From JACQXM01 sp964569425 (GTDB lineage Bacteria > Planctomycetota > Phycisphaerae > UBA1845), in the NCBI GenBank assembly GCA_964569425.1, contig CAZMVD010000010.1, positions 1-63,097 of the forward strand: a DNA stretch of 63,097 nucleotides, given 5' to 3'. The position numbers and the translations under genes are program-made. Positions 57,716-63,097 of the stretch are shown here, piece by piece (the stretch's first letter is position 1; every line of letters starts with the position of its first letter). Below the pieces are notes generated by a model. It had not been told where the DNA came from. It saw only the letters and a program-made list of their open reading frames with translations, and did not search any database.

Positions 57716-60628
57716 ATGCGTAAGTTCATGATCATCCTGATCGCCGCCGTCGGCACCAGCATGGCCGATATTCAAACCCGCGCCGCTCAACTGGAACCCA
57801 TTCCCGCCGTCCAGCCCCAAGTTCGGTACGACGGCGCGGCCATTATGGAGATCGACGTCAAGACGCCCGAACAGCTTCAGGCGGTGGAGGCGTCAGGAGC
57901 ATTGATCCTGAACTGTCACCCCGGCGTGGGGCGGTTGCGGGTGGTCGCCTCGCCGCAGCAGCGCGCCGCCGTGCAGCAACTGGGCCTGCCCCTCCGCGCA
58001 CTGCACGCCGACGTGCAGGCGCTCATCGATCAGGAGCGCGCCGCCGCCCGGCCTGTCGGCGATCCGTTCGACGACTTCTTTCTCAACTACCACCCCTACG
58101 ACGGCACCGGCGGCATCGTGTGGTACATGAACGAACTGGTCGCCCGCTATCCCGCTTTGGCATCAGTGGTCAACATCGGCAGCACGCTGGAAGGGCGAAC
58201 GATCTGGGCCCTGCGTATATCGGCCGGCCCCGCGGGCACCAAGCCCGGCGTCGTCTACTTCGGCTGCGAGCATGCCCGCGAGTGGATCGCTTCCACCATC
58301 CCAACCTTTTTCGCCACCCACCTCCTCGAAAATTACGGCGTCGATGCCGAAATCACCGACCTCGTCGATAACGTCGAGTTCTACCTCATCCCCGTCTACA
58401 ACGTCGACGGCTATGTCTACACCTGGACCAACAACCGCCTGTGGCGCAAGAACCGCCGCAACAATGGCAACGGCACCTTCGGCGTCGACATCAACCGCAA
58501 CTGGGGCGAAGGGTGGGGCGGCCAGGGCTCCAGCAGCAGCGGCAGCAGCGAAACCTACCGCGGTCCATCTCCCTTCTCCGAGCCGGAAACCCAGGTGCTG
58601 CGCGATTTCTTCCTTGCCAACCCCAACATCCGCGCCCAGCTCGATATTCACAGCTACTCCCAGTTGATCCTCTGGCCCTACGGCTACACACCCACGCTGC
58701 CGCCCGATCAAAGCACCTATGCCGACATCGGGTTCGCGATGAAGTCGTTGATTTTCGGCGTGCACGGGCGCAACTACGCCGCCGGTCCGGTCTACACCGC
58801 CATCTACCCCGCCAGCGGCGTCTCGGTGGACTGGACCTACGCCCAGCGCGACATCCTCTCGTTCTCTTACGAATGCCGCGACACGGGTGCCTTCGGGTTC
58901 GAATTGCCGCCCGATCAGATCATCCCCAACAACGAAGAACTGCTCCCCGCCATGCTCCACCTGTCCAACGCCGACTGGGTCCGCGCTGCGGTGCGTTTCG
59001 AGTTCCCCAACGGCGTCCCCTCCACGATCACCGCGGGAAGCGACACCACCATTCTTGTCCATTTGATCAATCAATTTGAGGACGCCGTACCGGGCTCGGC
59101 GCGCATGTGGTATCGTTACGATTCCGACGGACCTTTCATCGACGCACCGCTCGTCTCGCTCGGCGGAAACGCCTACCACGCCGTGCTCCCCGCCACCAAT
59201 TGCCTGTCAACGCCGGAGTTCTATTTCACGGTCGATGGCGACGGCGGAGCCAACGTGGTCCACCCGCGCACCGCTCCCCAAACCGGCACCTACGCAGCGA
59301 ACGTCAACACCGGGGACGTCGTCTTCTATCAGAACAGTCTGTCCACCAACCCCGGCTGGACCACGGCCGGTCAGTGGGCTTTCGGCCAGCCCACCGGCGG
59401 CGGTTCCAGCAACCGCGATCCGGTCAGCGGCTTCACCGGTTCCAACGTCTACGGCTACAACCTCAACGGCGACTATCCCAACAACCTCCCCGCAACCTAC
59501 CTCACCACCACGCCGATCGATTGCTCGGGGCGCGAAGGCGTGCAACTGCGGTATCGTCGCTGGCTGGGCGTCGAGTCCAACTCCGCCTTCGACGAAGCGA
59601 CCATCGAAGCCAGCAACAACGGCGTGAACTGGTCGGTCGTCTGGCGCGCCACCGACACCGGCGCCGCCGTGGCCGATACCTCCTGGCAACTGCACACCGT
59701 GGACCTTTCCGCGGTGGCCGACAACCAGGCGAGCGTGCGCCTGCGCTGGGGAATGGGACCGACGGACGGTTTCGTTACCTATCCCGGCTGGAACATCGAC
59801 GACGTGGAACTCATCGCCTTCGAGTGCACACCGGTGTTTGGCGATTACAACGGCGATACATTAGTGGACGCGGCCGATTTCGACGCGTGGGTAGATTGTT
59901 TCGCCGCATCGCTGGGCGGCTCGGTGGCTCCGGGCTGTGCCATCTTCGATTTCGACGCAGACAACGACCTCGCCTGCGACGACTGGACGGCCTTCAAGAA
60001 CGCATGGACGGGCGGCGGCGCGCCGCCGGCATTCGGCCCCTGCGATGGCGCACCGCCGCCGGTGACACCCGATGGCACGGCCAAGAACCGCTATCTCTCC
60101 TTCACCCCGGGCGATTCGTTGGGCACGCCGCAGGCCATCCGCGTCACGCTCGCCGCCAGCCAGTTATATCCCGCAGCGGTGGGGCGGTCGTGGTGGGTCG
60201 GTCCGCCCGATGGTGACAACATCTCGGCACTCCAGTGCGACCCGCACTTCCAGGTCTGGAACCCGGCAGCCATGCTCCACACCGGCGACCAGCCGGTCAC
60301 GCCCCAGGCGCAGTACACGGTCGAGGCCACGCTCGATGGTTCGGTCTTCTCCCCGGCGGTTGGTGTCAACACCGTGGCACGATGGGGCGACTGCGTGGGC
60401 GAGTTTGACGGCCAGCAATGGACCCCGCCCAATGGACTGACCAACTTCAACGACATCGTCTCCGCCATCCAGCGCTTTCAGGGTGGTCCGACCGCGCCGC
60501 CCCTGCCCTGGGTGGATATCCACGACGCGGTGCCCAACCGCATCATCAACTTCTCCGACATCCAGTGGCTGGTGCAGTCGTTCGTCGGCAACGCCTACCC
60601 CTTCGGTGCCCCGCAGGATTGTCCGTAA
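57716..60628 (+). CDS. Secreted M14 zinc carboxypeptidase with dockerin-like and shared C-terminal modules
   Basis: 970 aa from the ATG at 57716, which gives a signal peptide (KFMIILIAAVGTSMADI); the frame is open to 57491. The M14 catalytic domain is at about 120-420: zinc ligands His186 and Glu189 in GCEHAREWI, the substrate-binding DINRNW at 258-263, third ligand His312 in LDIHSYSQ, catalytic Glu396 in GAFGFELPPD. Beta-sandwich regions follow. At about 707-775 are two EF-hand/dockerin-like repeats (GDYNGDTLVDAADFDAWVDCF; FDFDADNDLACDDWTAF in parts). At about 790-970 is the module shared with the protein at 8962, ending YPFGAPQDCP. It cleaves C-terminal residues from peptides outside the cell. 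Confidence 0.92.
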   Translation: MRKFMIILIAAVGTSMADIQTRAAQLEPIPAVQPQVRYDGAAIMEIDVKTPEQLQAVEASGALILNCHPGVGRLRVVASPQQRAAVQQLGLPLRALHADVQALIDQERAAARPVGDPFDDFFLNYHPYDGTGGIVWYMNELVARYPALASVVNIGSTLEGRTIWALRISAGPAGTKPGVVYFGCEHAREWIASTIPTFFATHLLENYGVDAEITDLVDNVEFYLIPVYNVDGYVYTWTNNRLWRKNRRNNGNGTFGVDINRNWGEGWGGQGSSSSGSSETYRGPSPFSEPETQVLRDFFLANPNIRAQLDIHSYSQLILWPYGYTPTLPPDQSTYADIGFAMKSLIFGVHGRNYAAGPVYTAIYPASGVSVDWTYAQRDILSFSYECRDTGAFGFELPPDQIIPNNEELLPAMLHLSNADWVRAAVRFEFPNGVPSTITAGSDTTILVHLINQFEDAVPGSARMWYRYDSDGPFIDAPLVSLGGNAYHAVLPATNCLSTPEFYFTVDGDGGANVVHPRTAPQTGTYAANVNTGDVVFYQNSLSTNPGWTTAGQWAFGQPTGGGSSNRDPVSGFTGSNVYGYNLNGDYPNNLPATYLTTTPIDCSGREGVQLRYRRWLGVESNSAFDEATIEASNNGVNWSVVWRATDTGAAVADTSWQLHTVDLSAVADNQASVRLRWGMGPTDGFVTYPGWNIDDVELIAFECTPVFGDYNGDTLVDAADFDAWVDCFAASLGGSVAPGCAIFDFDADNDLACDDWTAFKNAWTGGGAPPAFGPCDGAPPPVTPDGTAKNRYLSFTPGDSLGTPQAIRVTLAASQLYPAAVGRSWWVGPPDGDNISALQCDPHFQVWNPAAMLHTGDQPVTPQAQYTVEATLDGSVFSPAVGVNTVARWGDCVGEFDGQQWTPPNGLTNFNDIVSAIQRFQGGPTAPPLPWVDIHDAVPNRIINFSDIQWLVQSFVGNAYPFGAPQDCP

Positions 60629-60793
60629 CAGTAGAGAGCCGAGAAAGTCGACCTGCGGGGCGGCATCGCGTTCCTCCTTGGGCGCGTCCGGCTGTGCCCC
60701 GCGGCGCCGCCCGCGTATAGTGCGCCCTATGGCCACCTGTTCCTTCCGCCAGCACCGCGCTCCAACCCCCGGTTCCCACGGCGCACTCGGTTT

Positions 60794-62059
60794 ATGAGCA
60801 ACGTACACTTCGGAGAGCTATGCGCGCTGCTTTCCGCCCTCTCCTGGGCAGGAGCCTTGGTTCTTTTCAAGCTCAGCGGCGAACGCATTCCGCCCCTGGC
60901 ACTGAACCTCTTCAAGAACACCGTCGCCCTCATCCTCCTCGCGCTCACCCTGCTGGCCATGGGCGACGGGCCGGCAAAAGTGCTCCAGTTCGAAACCGCC
61001 GACCTCGTCACGCTGATGCTCTCCGGTTTCCTCGGCATCGCCGTGGCCGACACCGTCTTCTTCTTCAGCCTGAATCTCATGGGCGTCGGGCTGGTCGCGA
61101 TCGTTGAGTGCCTTTACAGCCCGCTGGTCATCCTGTGCGCCGCGCTGCTGATCGGCGAAACGCTCCATGCCAACCATTACCTCGGCGGCGCCCTGATTAT
61201 CTTCGCCGTGTTGATTTGCTCCCGGCACGAAGTGCCTGCCGGTCGCACCCGCGGGCAGATCGCCGCCGGCTTCGCGTTGGGGGCCGCGGCCATGGCCCTC
61301 ATGGCTTTCGGCATCGTGATGGCCAAGCCGGTGCTGGAAGTAAATCACTTTCCGCTCATCTGGGCGGCCACGCTGCGACTCGTAGCCGGAACGGTGGCGC
61401 TGGCGGCTTTGGCACTGGCCTCCCCCAAACGACTGGGCCACTTCGCCGGATTCAAACCCTCGCGCATCTGGTGGGTCAGCATCCCCGGTGCCGTGCTCGG
61501 AACCTATTTCGCCATGATCTTCTGGGTGGCGGGATTCAAATACGCCAAGGCGTCCATCGCGGCGATTTTGAATCAGACCTCGGTGATCTTTGCGATAATC
61601 CTGGCGACGTTGATCCTGCGCGAACCCTTCACCCGCCGCAAGTTGATAGCCGTTGTACTGGCGGCCGGCGGGGTTCTTCTCGCATCGCGGCAAACAAACG
61701 AAAAAGTCGATCCTCGGGAAGTGTCGCACCGGCATGTACCCGATGCCCCCGCGCCTTCCCCCGACCGGCGCAAGATCGGGCTCAGCCATGAAGTCCCCGC
61801 CGGGCCGCAACGTGGGGCGTCGACCGCCTCAAATCAGGTCAATCGGCGCAGGCGTTCCCGGAGTCCAGTCCACGCGCGCAGCCACCACGGCATACACTTT
61901 CGCCGCCCCGGCGCGCAGCAGTACCCTGGTGCATTCTTCCACCGTCGCACCGGTGGTGCGCACGTCATCCACCAGCAGCAGCGTCGCGCCATCCAATTGT
62001 GTGCCGTGTCGCACCGCGAACGCGCCGCGCACATTCTCCACCCGCGCGGTGAAGCTTAG
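60794..62059 (+). CDS. DMT/EamA-family transporter with antisense C-terminal tail
   Basis: 421 aa as read. Ten hydrophobic segments in two EamA halves (LCALLSALSWAGALVLFKL, TVALILLALTLLAM, VGLVAIVECLYSPLVILCAALLIGE, then FALGAAAMALMAFGIVMAKP, VAGTVALAALALA, TYFAMIFWVAGFKYAKASIAAILNQTSVIFAIILATLILRE and VVLAAGGVLLAS, in parts) end near residue 295, normal for drug/metabolite exporters. The remaining about 125 residues are Arg/His/Ser-rich with no domain, and their last 231 nt run antisense through comF. The tail is probably a lost stop or a local frameshift. Substrate unknown. Confidence 0.8.
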   Translation: MSNVHFGELCALLSALSWAGALVLFKLSGERIPPLALNLFKNTVALILLALTLLAMGDGPAKVLQFETADLVTLMLSGFLGIAVADTVFFFSLNLMGVGLVAIVECLYSPLVILCAALLIGETLHANHYLGGALIIFAVLICSRHEVPAGRTRGQIAAGFALGAAAMALMAFGIVMAKPVLEVNHFPLIWAATLRLVAGTVALAALALASPKRLGHFAGFKPSRIWWVSIPGAVLGTYFAMIFWVAGFKYAKASIAAILNQTSVIFAIILATLILREPFTRRKLIAVVLAAGGVLLASRQTNEKVDPREVSHRHVPDAPAPSPDRRKIGLSHEVPAGPQRGASTASNQVNRRRRSRSPVHARSHHGIHFRRPGAQQYPGAFFHRRTGGAHVIHQQQRRAIQLCAVSHRERAAHILHPRGEA

Positions 62060-62629
62060 TCCGGTCTGGTGCGGGCCGCCGCGCGTGCGCCGCAGCAACG
62101 CCACACGCGGTATCGACAGTGCCACGGAAATGGCACTCGCCAGCAGCTCCGCCGCGTGAAAGGGGCGCGCCAGCCGCCGCGTCCAGTGCGTGGGCACAAA
62201 AGTGACCGCCTCCACGGAGGATCGCCACGACTGCCTGCCCACTTCGTCGACCATCCACGCGGAAAGCGGCTTGAGCAGATCCTCTCGTTCCGCATACTTG
62301 CATTGTCGAATCAACCGCGCGAACAGCCCGCGATAGGGCCCGCCGCGAACCGTCCCCGCGGTCCGTGACGGCCGCTCCCGACATTCGGCGCACTGCCCTT
62401 CGGAAACTTCAAACGGACCGACCGTCCCCGCGCACCCCGGACAAGCCGGCAGGCTTCGCGCCGCCTCAAGATCCGTTCGACACGAAGAACAGAACCGCAC
62501 GCTCGAAACGCTCGCCGTTTCCGTCGCCTGCGCCTCGACGACCAGCCCGTCGCCACAACCCGCACAGCGCGGCGGGAATAGCAGGTCCGCAAGCGAGGTT
62601 GTCAGAGTCGCCAGCCTCATGCCCGCCAT
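61829..62629 (-). CDS. comF: ComF family protein (phosphoribosyltransferase fold)
   Basis: 266 aa. An N-terminal double-zinc region (FPPRCAGCGDGL, RFCSSCRTDLEAA, ACPGCAG, CAECRERP) is followed by YRGLFARLIRQCKYAERED. The PRTase core has VTFVPTHWTRRLARPFHAAELLA and the PRPP loop LLLVDDVRTTGATVEECTRVL. ComF proteins are associated with DNA uptake and competence; their enzymatic activity is unproven. Its 3' end overlaps the tail of the convergent DMT frame by 231 nt. Confidence 0.88.
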   Translation of the reverse strand: MAGMRLATLTTSLADLLFPPRCAGCGDGLVVEAQATETASVSSVRFCSSCRTDLEAARSLPACPGCAGTVGPFEVSEGQCAECRERPSRTAGTVRGGPYRGLFARLIRQCKYAEREDLLKPLSAWMVDEVGRQSWRSSVEAVTFVPTHWTRRLARPFHAAELLASAISVALSIPRVALLRRTRGGPHQTGLSFTARVENVRGAFAVRHGTQLDGATLLLVDDVRTTGATVEECTRVLLRAGAAKVYAVVAARVDWTPGTPAPIDLI

Positions 62630-62664
62630 TGTACGGCCGTTCCCGCAATCGACAGTTTCCTACT

Positions 62665-62691
62665 TTGCATTATTTATCCGATGACTATAAT
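62665..62691 (+). promoter_or_regulatory. Promoter candidate of the terminal adaptor gene
   Basis: A perfect TATAAT at 62686-62691 with TTGCAT at 62665-62670, 15 nt apart (short spacer). It sits in an AT-rich patch about 80 nt before the start codon at 62772. Confidence 0.5.
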
Positions 62692-62771
62692 ACGCGCAGT
62701 GGAAACGTTTTTGGGGTCTCCAGCAGCGAAACAAACTTGCCTCTGCGGCCCAAGTGGCAGAGAAAAGGCAA

Positions 62772-63097
62772 ATGGCTCGTAATCGATCACAAAATAAAGT
62801 TAAAGTGCACATTGATCGGCTCGGCGTAGTCGTAGTTTTCTTCATAACTACAACGACCGTCGCGCAAATGCCCGCCCGGAAAGTGGTTGTGATTCGTGCG
62901 GAGAATCGCGAAGCAGAACCCGTGATCACATTAGTCGGCACGGTCGATGCAGTGCGACGGAGCCGCGTCGCCAGCGAGATGGCCGGTATCGTCGCGGAAA
63001 TGCCGGTACGCCAGGGCGACTATGTCGCATCCGGTGGCGTCATCTGTCGTCTGGACGACGAGTCCCTGTCGCTCCGCGCGGCCGAAGCGCGCGCCCA
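62772..63097 (+). CDS. RND/HlyD-type periplasmic adaptor subunit, N-terminal part (runs off the window)
   Basis: About 108 codons are visible from the ATG at 62772 (AAAGG upstream). A hydrophobic signal or anchor segment (GVVVVFFITTTTVAQ) is followed by VITLVGTVDAVRRSRVASEMAGIVAEMPVRQGDYVASGGVICRLDDESL (read in parts), the first half of the barrel-sandwich (lipoyl-like) domain with its GxVxxxxxxxGDxVxxGxxLxxLD pattern. It continues past the right edge, where an RND pump gene would be expected. The leader and upstream DNA are more AT-rich than the neighbours. Confidence 0.8.
   Translation, partial: MARNRSQNKVKVHIDRLGVVVVFFITTTTVAQMPARKVVVIRAENREAEPVITLVGTVDAVRRSRVASEMAGIVAEMPVRQGDYVASGGVICRLDDESLSLRAAEARA

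Noticed and set aside
1..63097. CRISPR arrays, insertion sequences, integrase or phage genes
   Set aside because: No regularly spaced repeats, transposase or integrase motifs seen on either strand.

Overview
The window looks like a chromosomal segment of a high-GC Gram-negative bacterium, most likely a planctomycete (Phycisphaerae-like) or close relative. This rests on secreted proteins with EF-hand/dockerin-like tails, LVIVD-repeat proteins, lipoproteins, secretin, TolC and RND envelope genes, and dense, translationally coupled operons with ATGA or GTGA overlaps. I see no rRNA, tRNA, insertion sequence or CRISPR array. All family assignments come from reading motifs, not from searches.

The most notable locus is 44.3-53.9 kb on the minus strand: a complete microviridin-type (class I graspetide) RiPP gene cluster. 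Three short precursor genes (46514-47550) each carry the leader motif PFF(A/S)RFLEG and a core of the form TxKxPSDxD(D/E). They are followed, in the canonical A-B-C order, by two ATP-grasp macrocyclases: MdnB-like (lactam) and MdnC-like (ester). Upstream is a three-gene exporter of the NHLM bacteriocin type: an HlyD-like adaptor, a C39 peptidase-ABC transporter and a second ABC protein. A canonical promoter sits between exporter and precursors, and GC-rich hairpins lie between the precursor genes and before the maturases. No mdnD-type acetyltransferase is seen.

Region by region: 0-8.2 kb holds a DASS transporter end, tRNA-dihydrouridine synthase, rmuC, a sarcosine-oxidase-like flavoenzyme, an ArsR/SRPBCC pair, a DUF1579 protein and a DinG helicase. 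8.4-10.8 kb holds a lipoprotein and an LVIVD-repeat secreted protein. 11-17 kb is one coupled operon: VKOR-thioredoxin fusion, PqqD-like protein, HprK-like kinase, nucleotidyltransferase and two glycosyltransferases. 17-22.2 kb has an MBL hydrolase, a small winged-helix candidate, and a secretin with a TPR lipoprotein. 22.3-27.2 kb (minus) is a lipid operon: two CrtI-like oxidoreductases, FabZ, FabI and a Sfp-type phosphopantetheinyl transferase.

27-38.4 kb carries DUF456, a TolC protein, DUF4287, then glycosyltransferase-PlsC-RND pump-TolC on one strand. 38.7-44 kb carries dapA with a membrane protein and a small protein, then the glyoxylate-shunt pair aceB-aceA. After the RiPP locus come a KDPG-aldolase-family gene, nadB, an anchored hypothetical protein, a large secreted M14 carboxypeptidase, a DMT transporter, comF, and the start of an RND/HlyD-type adaptor running off the edge. 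The carboxypeptidase and the LVIVD protein share a C-terminal module of about 180 residues.
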